DNA of 6,477 nucleotides from Candidatus Gastranaerophilales bacterium (lineage in GTDB: Bacteria > Cyanobacteriota > Vampirovibrionia > Gastranaerophilales > Gastranaerophilaceae). Both the position numbers and the translations under genes were made by a program. The stretch spans positions 1-6,477 of the forward strand of contig CALVER010000084.1 of the NCBI GenBank assembly GCA_944326625.1. The letters are read 5' to 3'. Below the pieces are notes generated by a model. The model was not told the DNA's origin. It searched no databases and saw only the letters and a list, made by a program, of their open reading frames with translations. Positions 1 through 5,569 of this stretch are shown piece after piece. Within the stretch, counting starts at the first letter, position 1, and every line of letters begins with the position of its first letter.

Positions 1-63
1 TTTATAAAGAAATATAACAAATGTAAAATATTCAACATAAAAATTTACGTTATGAAACATTTT

Positions 64-93
64 GCACAATTCGGGCATGGTTTGTGCTAAGTT
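64..93 (+). promoter_or_regulatory. Candidate promoter/operator of the winged-helix gene
   Basis: A perfect 6-bp inverted repeat, GCACAA (64-69) and TTGTGC (82-87), is separated by 12 bases. The right arm runs into TGCTAAGTT (85-93), which resembles an extended -10 element (TGn followed by TAnnnT), although the hexamer itself matches the consensus at only three positions. No good -35 hexamer is seen at normal spacing. Two half-sites about 18 bases apart centre to centre, overlapping a possible -10 element, would suit a dimeric repressor, possibly the downstream protein itself. In AT-rich DNA a 6-bp repeat can occur by chance, so this is a weak call. The rest of 1-130 shows nothing I can identify. 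Confidence 0.27.
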
Positions 94-130
94 AAATATT
101 GTGAAAGAGATTATTTAAGGAGATTAATGA

Positions 131-727
131 ATGTCTGAATATTTGAGCAAGGAAGAGATTAAGCAATGGAGAAGCTCATTAGAAAAGATTACATTAGAAG
201 AATTCGCTGCCAGACTTGGAAAAAAATTAGAAGAAGATAAACACACAAACGATATCGTTGATATAGTTTTGAAAGGTCAGCCCGTAATCTCCAATGACAC
301 TGATGAATGGTCACAGAGCCGCACAGAAAGATTAAGCACAATTGCGGACAGAGCTTATGCCCGTGAACGCGAAATCGCTCCGTCACCGTTTGTAGCGCCG
401 AAACACGAGGTTCAACCGGCAGCTAAAAAACCTGCAGCACCTAAAAAAGCAGCTCCAAAACCTGTTAAGGCCGAAAAATCAACGCCTGCAAAAGATTTAA
501 GAGAAGAAGTGAGAATAGTTTTCAAAAAAGCACTCACTGACAGAGAACAAAAAGTCTTTGATTATTTTGCACAAAATACCAACAAAATAGTTTACGCCAA
601 AGATTTGGCTGAACTTCTTGATCTGCCGAGAGATTATGTTTACAAATACATCAAAAATCTCCGTGCAAAAATCGAAGGCGACAATCTTAAAAACGCAGAT
701 AAAGGCGGTTTTATCCTGTCTTTATAA
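131..727 (+). CDS. Putative DNA-binding protein with C-terminal OmpR-type winged helix
   Basis: I do not recognise a named family for this 198-residue protein. Residues 1-82 are charged and mostly helical (LSKEEIKQW near the start, then an EEFAARLGKKLEED helix). Residues about 83-122 form a low-complexity Pro/Ala/Lys linker (PAAKKPAAPKKAAPKP around 96-111). Residues about 133-198 read like the effector domain of OmpR-family response regulators: LTDREQKVFDYF (135-146), KIVYAKDLAELL (152-163), a likely recognition helix DYVYKYIKNLRAKIE (168-182), and a terminal KGGFIL where OmpR domains have RGxGY. No receiver domain or phosphoacceptor site is present, so it is not a classical response regulator. 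No signal peptide or membrane segment is seen. The ATG at 131 is chosen because AAGGAGA (117-123) lies at ideal spacing; the ATG at 127 opens only a three-codon frame. The basic linker recalls histone-H1-like tails and suggests non-specific DNA contact. The gene stands alone and ends at a strong terminator. A transcription regulator or nucleoid-associated role is inferred. Confidence 0.85.
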   Translation: MSEYLSKEEIKQWRSSLEKITLEEFAARLGKKLEEDKHTNDIVDIVLKGQPVISNDTDEWSQSRTERLSTIADRAYAREREIAPSPFVAPKHEVQPAAKKPAAPKKAAPKPVKAEKSTPAKDLREEVRIVFKKALTDREQKVFDYFAQNTNKIVYAKDLAELLDLPRDYVYKYIKNLRAKIEGDNLKNADKGGFILSL

Positions 728-748
728 AAAATTTAATAACCGAATCTT

Positions 749-775
749 AAAAAAGCCTCTTATTGAGGCTTTTTT
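749..775. terminator. Bidirectional intrinsic terminator
   Basis: A GC core, GCCTC (755-759) and GAGGC (765-769), closes a 5-base loop. It is flanked by six A residues on the left (749-754) and six T residues on the right (770-775), which extend the stem to 11 bp. Read on either strand, the hairpin is followed by a U-tract, so it can end transcription of the winged-helix gene from the left and the gatC-pyrG operon from the right. The stop codon of the minus-strand gene (760-762) falls in the loop. Confidence 0.92.
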
Positions 776-1296
776 GCATATTTTATTTTTAATTCTCTTA
801 TTTTATCGGCAATCAAATTTTCGCGGGTCGGGACAGAGACTTTTTCAGCGGAATTAGGGAAAAGAATATCGTCCTCATATTTAGCAATTTCCTTTGCCGC
901 AAAAAATTTTGCCGGGATAGAGGTATTTTCGGAATTTTTCAAAGTTTTTCGGGCGCCTGAACCGCCGTCATCAATATAATAATCCTCATTCCTGAATCTT
1001 TTTTTATCTGACATATCCTGCACTTTAACTTTAAAAACGCTGTATTTATTAAGCCCGAATTCATCAGGTTCTGCATAGTTTTTCACAAGCCTTTTGCCGA
1101 ATTCATTTTTAACAAAAACATCTCGACCGTCGTAAATAACTTCGGTCTTAACTTTTTTCAACGGATTTATAATATTACGAATAAATGCTTTTTCATAATC
1201 GGGCTTATCCACAAAAATTTCAGCCAAAGCTTTGGCGCCGCCGTCTTTCAGCCGAAATCCCGTAAATGATTGATTATTCAAAGGGGTAATATACAT
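760..1296 (-). CDS. Hypothetical protein with N-terminal SFTGF motif
   Basis: This 178-residue protein is soluble, highly charged and lysine-rich, and I recognise no domain in it. No signal peptide, membrane segment or cysteine pattern is visible. The N-terminus MYITPLNNQSFTGF is a short uncharged stretch ending in SFTGF (10-14). I associate such N-terminal tags with many small proteins of gut Gastranaerophilales; this is from memory and not verified. Beyond it are probable beta-strand segments (TEVIYDGRDVFVKNEFG, KYSVFKVKVQD), an acidic and glycine patch (YYIDDGGSGARK) and a helical C-terminus. The start at 1296 is well supported by AAAGGAGAAA on the minus strand (1301-1310), with AGGAG seven bases from the ATG. 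It is the last gene of the minus-strand operon, 49 bases after the transporter, with no convincing promoter of its own in that gap. Its last codons (KKPQ, stop) form one arm and the loop of the shared terminator. It is very probably a real gene, but its function is unknown. Confidence 0.8.
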   Translation of the reverse strand: MYITPLNNQSFTGFRLKDGGAKALAEIFVDKPDYEKAFIRNIINPLKKVKTEVIYDGRDVFVKNEFGKRLVKNYAEPDEFGLNKYSVFKVKVQDMSDKKRFRNEDYYIDDGGSGARKTLKNSENTSIPAKFFAAKEIAKYEDDILFPNSAEKVSVPTRENLIADKIRELKIKYAKKPQ

Positions 1297-1345
1297 AAAC
1301 TTTCTCCTTTAACAAATCTAAAACCCCTGAAAAAAAAATTTGCCA

Positions 1346-2719
1346 CTAATCATCTTTAACCGTTTTGGTCACAAGCGCCGCAAGAAGCAGACACACAGCA
1401 CCGATTAAAAATGCGTATTCCCAATGGTAATTTACAAGCCCTTCTCCCGCGTCAAATACGCATTTGGAAATAAACCACGCAACAAGCGTACATACAAACA
1501 CCTGCGGACCCGCTATAAATATATTGAATATACCCATAACAGACCCTTCCGTGCCTTTTTTAATGTATTTTGAAAGCATGGCAAAAGGCAGAGCACAAAT
1601 ACTTGCCCAGCCTATTCCGGCAAATCCCATTAAAAATGCCACGTAAACCGTGTTTGCAGTCATTGCCATACCCAGATACGCAAGAACCATTGACAACAAC
1701 GCAATTATATGAACCCTCTTATTGCCGAATTTCTGAGCCAGAGCGCCAATCGGAATTGCGACAAGAAAACAAACAAGGTTAAATATCGCAAAACAAATTG
1801 ACGAAAAATTAGTTCCGTTTACAACAGCGTCCTCAAACGCATGCCTCGCGGTTTCGCTGGCAGTTGTCAAATCGGGCACCCCGAAAAGCGTGTGAATTGA
1901 ATACTGCGTGAAAAATATCAGCATACACATCGTACTCATCCACGTAAAAAATTGCATAAGACAAATTTTTGAAACCTCAGGCGACATCAAAAAGAAATTT
2001 TTCAAAGAATCCCAAAAACTGTCTTCCTTAATATTAGCCACTGCTGCATCTTTAACAATTTCTTTATGAGTTTGATGTTCTTTAATGGTAACGCAAGTCC
2101 AGAGCATTCCGAGAGAAAAAGCCAGAGCCGCCATAATAAACTGTGCAGGAACAGACATCTGGAAATTAAAAAAGTATTTCAAAAAAGGTGCTGCGCCCGC
2201 TGCAACAACAGATCCCAGACCGATTGCGAGGCTTATATAAGAATTTGCCATGGCATGCTGCTCCTGAGGAACAACATCGGGAATTAACGCTCTATAAGGG
2301 CCTTGCGCAACATTTATACACGCATCAATAACCCAAATCATAATTGCCGCAACCAAAAGCGCCGTCCAAATCGGAAGGTCAAATCCGACAACACTTTCCA
2401 ACTGAATTGCGACATGCTGTGAATTCGGGAAAATCCACAACGCCAAACTTGCAATCAAAGCACCGCCCAGCAAATACGGACGTCTTCTGCCAAATCTTGA
2501 TACTGTTTTGTCACTCAACGCACCGACTAAAGGCTGGACAACCATGCCCGTAAAAGGCCCGGCAAGCCAGATTAAGCCGTACAAAAACGGTGACGCACCG
2601 AGATTCTCGGTAACAGGCCCGGACAGAATAATTCTCATCTGCCACGCAAACTGCAGCCCGAAAAATCCGAGTGCAAAATTCAAAAATTGAAGAGTACCAA
2701 ACTTCTTTAAATCCGACAT
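1346..2719 (-). CDS. MFS transporter, SLC45/sucrose-maltose type
   Basis: This 457-residue inner-membrane protein belongs to the major facilitator superfamily and probably moves a sugar or related solute by cation symport. About twelve hydrophobic segments can be drawn, six before and six after a charged central loop (about 212-245, KEHQTHKEIVKDAAVANIKEDS). The N-terminal half carries the features of the SLC45/plant sucrose transporter group: GFFGLQFAWQMR in helix 1 (18-29), IWLAGPFTGMVVQPLVG in helix 2 (50-66), and the loop 2-3 signature GALSDKTVSRFGRRRP (66-81). Family members carry sucrose, maltose or other glycosides; the substrate here cannot be read from sequence. The ATG at 2719 follows GGAG (2725-2728 on the minus strand) by five bases. 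The pyrG stop is only 12 bases upstream, so the ribosome-binding site lies in the short gap and coupled translation is likely. The gene ends with TAG at 1346-1348. No catabolic enzyme for a sugar is nearby. Confidence 0.88.
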   Translation of the reverse strand: MSDLKKFGTLQFLNFALGFFGLQFAWQMRIILSGPVTENLGASPFLYGLIWLAGPFTGMVVQPLVGALSDKTVSRFGRRRPYLLGGALIASLALWIFPNSQHVAIQLESVVGFDLPIWTALLVAAIMIWVIDACINVAQGPYRALIPDVVPQEQHAMANSYISLAIGLGSVVAAGAAPFLKYFFNFQMSVPAQFIMAALAFSLGMLWTCVTIKEHQTHKEIVKDAAVANIKEDSFWDSLKNFFLMSPEVSKICLMQFFTWMSTMCMLIFFTQYSIHTLFGVPDLTTASETARHAFEDAVVNGTNFSSICFAIFNLVCFLVAIPIGALAQKFGNKRVHIIALLSMVLAYLGMAMTANTVYVAFLMGFAGIGWASICALPFAMLSKYIKKGTEGSVMGIFNIFIAGPQVFVCTLVAWFISKCVFDAGEGLVNYHWEYAFLIGAVCLLLAALVTKTVKDD

Positions 2720-2731
2720 TGCTTCTCCATA

Positions 2732-4333
2732 TTACACTCTTTTAACAGCCGCGTCAATCAATCCCTTGAACAAAGGATGCGGTTTATCCGGACGAGACTT
2801 AAATTCCGGGTGGAACTGGGACGCCACAAACCAGTCATTTTTCGGTAATTCAACGACTTCTGCGAGCATTCCGTCAGGCGACATGCCGGAAAATACCAGA
2901 CCTGCATCGGAAATTTGTTTCAAATATTCATTATTAACTTCATATCTGTGTCTGTGGCGTTCTGAGATTTTTTCTTTGCCGTAAGCTTTAGCCGCAACAG
3001 AACCCTTTTTCAAAATACAGTCATAAGCGCCCAAACGCATTGTGCCGCCGTAGCCTTTGACGTTTTTCTGCTCCATCATCAAATCAATTACGGGATACTG
3101 CGCATTTTCATCAAATTCAGCGGAATTTGCGCCTTTTAGCCCCGCAACATTACGGGCATATTCAATGACCGCGCACTGCATGCCGAGGCAAAGCCCCAAA
3201 AACGGAAGGTTATTTTCTCTTGCGTATTTAATAACGTTTAATTTACCTTCAATTCCGCGTACTCCGAAACCTCCCGGAACAACTACCGCCTGAACCTCTT
3301 TCAAAAGTTCCTTGCAGCGTTTTTCGTCAATACATTCTTCCGAATTTATCCACTTAACCTCAATTGCCGCATCGTTTGCGTAGCCTGCGTGTTTCAAAGC
3401 TTCAACAACGGATATATAAGCGTCGGAAAGCTTTGTATATTTGCCTGCAATTGCGACTTTTACGGTCTTTTTCGGGTTTTTAATCTTTTCAACAAGCTGC
3501 TGCCAGCCTTTTAAATCAGGATTTTTTGATTTAACCCCGAGCATCTGAAGAATTACATCCGCCATTTTTTGTTCTTCGAGCGCAAGCGGAACTTCATAGA
3601 TACTTTTCATATCACGGCACTCAATAACAGCGTCTTTCGGAACCGAGCAGAAAAGCGCGAGTTTTTCTTTCTCTGTTTTCGGAATAGCACGGGTTGTGCG
3701 GCAGACAAGAATTTCCGGCTGGATGCCGTAGCTTCTCAAAACGCTTACGCTGTGCTGTGACGGTTTTGTTTTTAATTCGCCTGATGTCGGCAAATACGGC
3801 AAAAGCGTACAGTGAACGGATATTGCATTGCCTATTCCGACCTCAGATTTGAATTGGCGGATAGATTCAATAAACGGCAAACTTTCAATGTCGCCGATTG
3901 TTCCGCCGATTTCAATCAGCTGAAAATCAGGCTTGAATTGTTTTGTGGCGCCTGCAATTCTTGACTTAATCTCGTTTGTGATATGCGGAATAACCTGAAC
4001 GGTTGCGCCGAGGTAATCGCCTTTTCTTTCTTTTTCAATAACTCTCTGGTAAACGCTTCCGGAAGTTACGTTATTGAATTTGCCGAGGTTTGTATCGGTA
4101 AATCTTTCATAGTGCCCCAAATCCAAATCCGTTTCGGCGCCGTCATCGGTTACAAAAACTTCACCGTGCTGAAAAGGGCTCATTGTCCCGGGGTCAACGT
4201 TTATATACGGGTCAAATTTCTGGTTAATAACAGAAAACCCGCGCGCTCTTAATAATTTTCCCAAAGATGCCGCGATAATTCCTTTGCCTAATGAACTTAC
4301 AACACCGCCTGTAATAAAAATGTATTTTGTCAT
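2732..4333 (-). CDS. pyrG: CTP synthase
   Basis: This cytosolic enzyme converts UTP to CTP, using ATP and ammonia released from glutamine; it is the last step of de novo pyrimidine nucleotide synthesis. The protein has 533 residues, close to the family's usual 535-545. The synthetase domain (about 1-265) begins [18 protein letters not shown] with its ATP loop. It continues with [19 protein letters not shown] (41-59), [10 protein letters not shown] (69-78; D71 is a likely Mg ligand), [11 protein letters not shown] (141-151; E141 is a likely Mg ligand) and [12 protein letters not shown]. The C-terminal class I glutamine amidotransferase domain (about 293-533) has GGFGVRG, the nucleophile elbow GLCLGMQ with Cys382, and SQFHPEF with His508 and Glu510, so the triad is complete. 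An upstream in-frame TTG at 4357 would add eight residues. The ATG at 4333 is preferred because CTP synthases start MTKYIF and GGGG (4339-4342) sits five bases before it, although that site is weak. It lies 50 bases after gatC and 12 before the transporter. Confidence 0.98.
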   Translation of the reverse strand: MTKYIFITGGVVSSLGKGIIAASLGKLLRARGFSVINQKFDPYINVDPGTMSPFQHGEVFVTDDGAETDLDLGHYERFTDTNLGKFNNVTSGSVYQRVIEKERKGDYLGATVQVIPHITNEIKSRIAGATKQFKPDFQLIEIGGTIGDIESLPFIESIRQFKSEVGIGNAISVHCTLLPYLPTSGELKTKPSQHSVSVLRSYGIQPEILVCRTTRAIPKTEKEKLALFCSVPKDAVIECRDMKSIYEVPLALEEQKMADVILQMLGVKSKNPDLKGWQQLVEKIKNPKKTVKVAIAGKYTKLSDAYISVVEALKHAGYANDAAIEVKWINSEECIDEKRCKELLKEVQAVVVPGGFGVRGIEGKLNVIKYARENNLPFLGLCLGMQCAVIEYARNVAGLKGANSAEFDENAQYPVIDLMMEQKNVKGYGGTMRLGAYDCILKKGSVAAKAYGKEKISERHRHRYEVNNEYLKQISDAGLVFSGMSPDGMLAEVVELPKNDWFVASQFHPEFKSRPDKPHPLFKGLIDAAVKRV

Positions 4334-4338
4334 ATTTA

Positions 4339-4342
4339 CCCC
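4339..4342 (-). promoter_or_regulatory. Weak ribosome-binding site setting the pyrG start
   Basis: On the minus strand this reads TTGGGGTAAAT before the ATG at 4333, so GGGG is spaced five bases from the start. The alternative TTG start at 4357 has only an AGG (in GGTGAGGT) nearly abutting it, which is too close to function. The homology-supported start at 4333 is therefore preferred, with initiation weaker than for the other genes here. Confidence 0.5.
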
Positions 4343-4383
4343 AATTTTTACTGTCAAACCTCACCCGATGCGCCGCAGACGCA

Positions 4384-4665
4384 TTAATTAATTTTCGGAA
4401 CCTTAAAAAATCCGTTTTCTTCTTCAGGAGCGTTTGCCATTAATTCTTCTTTTGTCTGCTCGTAAACAACTTTGTCCTCTCTCATTACGTTTACAAAATC
4501 AATGGCATGAGACATGGGTTTAACGTTTGTTGTATCAACTTCATTCATCTGGTCAACGTATTTCAAAACATCTCCCAATTGTTTTGTATAAAGTTCTTTT
4601 TCTTCTTCCGTCAATTCCAATCTTGCAAGCTTTGCAACATGCTCTACATCTTTTATTGTTATCAT
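4384..4665 (-). CDS. gatC: Asp-tRNA(Asn)/Glu-tRNA(Gln) amidotransferase subunit C
   Basis: GatC is the small subunit of the GatCAB complex, which converts misacylated Glu-tRNA(Gln), and in many bacteria Asp-tRNA(Asn), to the correct amide form. It wraps around and stabilises GatA at the interface with GatB. The 93-residue product matches the family's usual length of about 95. Diagnostic stretches are the N-terminal IKDVEHVAKLARLELTEEE, LGDVLKYVDQMNEVDTTNVKP in the middle, and the C-terminal NAPEEENGFFKVPKI. An in-frame ATG at 4695 would add ten residues (MLQLIHRSKI). It is rejected because it lies upstream of the predicted transcription start, whereas AGGAG (4673-4677, minus strand) sits seven bases before the ATG at 4665. 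It is the first gene of the minus-strand operon. gatA and gatB are not in the window, so the subunit genes are probably scattered. Confidence 0.96.
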   Translation of the reverse strand: MITIKDVEHVAKLARLELTEEEKELYTKQLGDVLKYVDQMNEVDTTNVKPMSHAIDFVNVMREDKVVYEQTKEELMANAPEEENGFFKVPKIN

Positions 4666-4672
4666 AATTTTG

Positions 4673-4677
4673 CTCCT
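4673..4677 (-). promoter_or_regulatory. Ribosome-binding site deciding the gatC start
   Basis: AGGAG on the minus strand lies seven bases before the ATG at 4665. It fixes that start over the upstream in-frame ATG at 4695. Confidence 0.85.
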
Positions 4678-4685
4678 ATGGATTA

Positions 4686-4713
4686 ATTGTAGCATAAAAA
4701 ATAAGCATGTTTA
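4686..4713 (-). promoter_or_regulatory. Promoter of the gatC-pyrG-MFS operon (extended -10)
   Basis: On the minus strand the sequence TGCTACAAT carries a -10 hexamer TACAAT (4691-4686, five of six consensus positions) with an upstream TGn extension. TAAACA (4713-4708, four of six) lies 16 bases further upstream as a -35 element. Transcription should start near 4679, giving a leader of about 14 bases before the gatC ATG. No other promoter of this quality is visible before pyrG, the transporter or the 178-residue gene, so this one probably serves all four. Confidence 0.68.
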
Positions 4714-4739
4714 AAAAATTATTACGTAAAATTAAAAAT

Positions 4740-4767
4740 TAGATAAAACCCGAAAATATGCTATAAT
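4740..4767 (+). promoter_or_regulatory. Promoter of the sigma factor-prepilin peptidase operon
   Basis: A perfect TATAAT (4762-4767) is preceded by TGC (4759-4761), giving a full extended -10 element. TAGATA (4740-4745), four of six matches to the -35 consensus, lies 16 bases upstream. The expected transcription start is near 4774, leaving only about 13 bases of leader. The element looks like a housekeeping sigma-70 promoter, so the alternative sigma gene is probably transcribed by the main polymerase form. It is divergent from the gatC promoter, with about 26 bases between the two -35 elements. Confidence 0.72.
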
Positions 4768-4786
4768 AAATTTGAGAGAGTAACAC

Positions 4787-5557
4787 ATGACAAAAACTTT
4801 TGAAAAACTTGACGAATTGATAGCATCCTTCAAAGAGTGCAAAGACGAAAAGAAAAAACGTATGCTGCACTTAAAAATTGTTGAAGATGCAATGTCGCTT
4901 GTCAAAAAAATTGCAAACACAATTGCCATGCAATCCGGTGTAAATAATGAAGATCTTGTGCAGGTGGGTTCTCTCGGGCTTATCAAGGCAATTGACGCGT
5001 ATAAGCTTAATATGAACACGCGTTTCAGAACCTATGCGACATATTTTATAAAAGGCGAAATCAAGCATTACCTGAGAGATAAGGCTGCAATGATAAAAGC
5101 TCCGCGTGAATTGCAGGAACTTGTATTTAAAATTTCGTCCACGGCCAAAAGGCTTACGGAGGAGGGAATTGAAGACCCTACATCCGAAGATATCGCAAAT
5201 ATTCTTGGAATTTCGCCCGATAAGGTCGAAGAGGTTATGAATATTGATAAATACAAAAACGCTCTCTCGCTTGATCAGTATTTAAAAGGTGATGACGAAG
5301 ATTTACCGCTTGTGGACAGAATTCCCGCAGGCGATTACAAAGAAGTCATGAATTCTAATGAGGACAAAATTATGCTGTCCACTGCGATTGATAAATTGCC
5401 TCCGGAGTTGAAACAAATAATAGAGTTAAGCTATTATGAGGATCTCAACCAGCGCGAAATTGCCGAAAGAGTGCATATTTCGCAAATGCAGGTTTCACGA
5501 AGGCTGAAAAAAGCGCTTAACAAAATGTACGAACTTATAAAAAATTATGAGAGATAA
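4787..5557 (+). CDS. RNA polymerase sigma factor, group 3, SigB/SigF/SigG type
   Basis: This 256-residue alternative sigma factor would direct core RNA polymerase to a special promoter set. Region 2 covers about residues 27-98: EDLVQVGSLGLIKAIDAY (55-72) is the core-binding helix, RFRTYATYFIKGEIKHYLRD (79-98) the -10 recognition and melting part. Region 3 is about 105-166 (APRELQE, then DPTSEDIANILGISPDKVEEV). Region 4 is about 192-251, with the helix-turn-helix QREIAERVHISQMQVSRRLKKAL (222-244) for -35 contact. GEIKHYLRDK, IKAPRELQE and ISQMQVSR favour the SigB/F/G family over FliA/WhiG. Region 1.1 is absent, as expected for group 3. In Synechocystis the group 3 factor SigF is needed for pilus gene expression, which fits the prepilin peptidase gene 12 bases downstream. 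No anti-sigma or anti-anti-sigma gene is in view, unlike classic sigB operons. Start 4787 has a modest GAGAG (4776-4780) site in a very short leader. Confidence 0.95.
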   Translation: MTKTFEKLDELIASFKECKDEKKKRMLHLKIVEDAMSLVKKIANTIAMQSGVNNEDLVQVGSLGLIKAIDAYKLNMNTRFRTYATYFIKGEIKHYLRDKAAMIKAPRELQELVFKISSTAKRLTEEGIEDPTSEDIANILGISPDKVEEVMNIDKYKNALSLDQYLKGDDEDLPLVDRIPAGDYKEVMNSNEDKIMLSTAIDKLPPELKQIIELSYYEDLNQREIAERVHISQMQVSRRLKKALNKMYELIKNYER

Positions 5558-5569
5558 AAGGAGTAAATT

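Noticed and set aside
618..857. Open frame of 79 codons on the plus strand spanning the end of the winged-helix gene
   Set aside because: It runs out of frame through the winged-helix domain, across the terminator and into the convergent gene, so it cannot be a real transcript unit.
1329..1340. Run of eight T on the minus strand after the transporter gene, as a possible terminator
   Set aside because: No GC-rich hairpin precedes the T run, so it is not a convincing intrinsic terminator; read-through into the 178-residue gene is more likely.
3983..4252. Open frame of 89 codons on the plus strand opposite pyrG
   Set aside because: It is fully antisense to a highly conserved enzyme, has no ribosome-binding site or recognisable domain, and is a frame shadow.
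4334..4357. Eight-residue upstream extension of CTP synthase from a TTG start at 4357
   Set aside because: The family begins at MTKYIF, the extra residues have no counterpart, and the only purine stretch lies too close to the TTG.
4368..4384. Small inverted repeat ATGCG/CGCAT between gatC and pyrG, as terminator or CTP-responsive attenuator
   Set aside because: The stem is only five bp and no U-tract follows. The initiating G-run and terminator seen in Gram-positive pyrG attenuation are also absent.
4666..4695. Ten-residue upstream extension of GatC from an ATG at 4695
   Set aside because: This ATG overlaps the promoter -10 region and would not be in the transcript, while AGGAG supports the ATG at 4665.
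4732..5019. Open frame of 95 codons on the minus strand opposite the sigma gene
   Set aside because: It is antisense to conserved sigma region 2 and its composition fits a shadow of that coding sequence.
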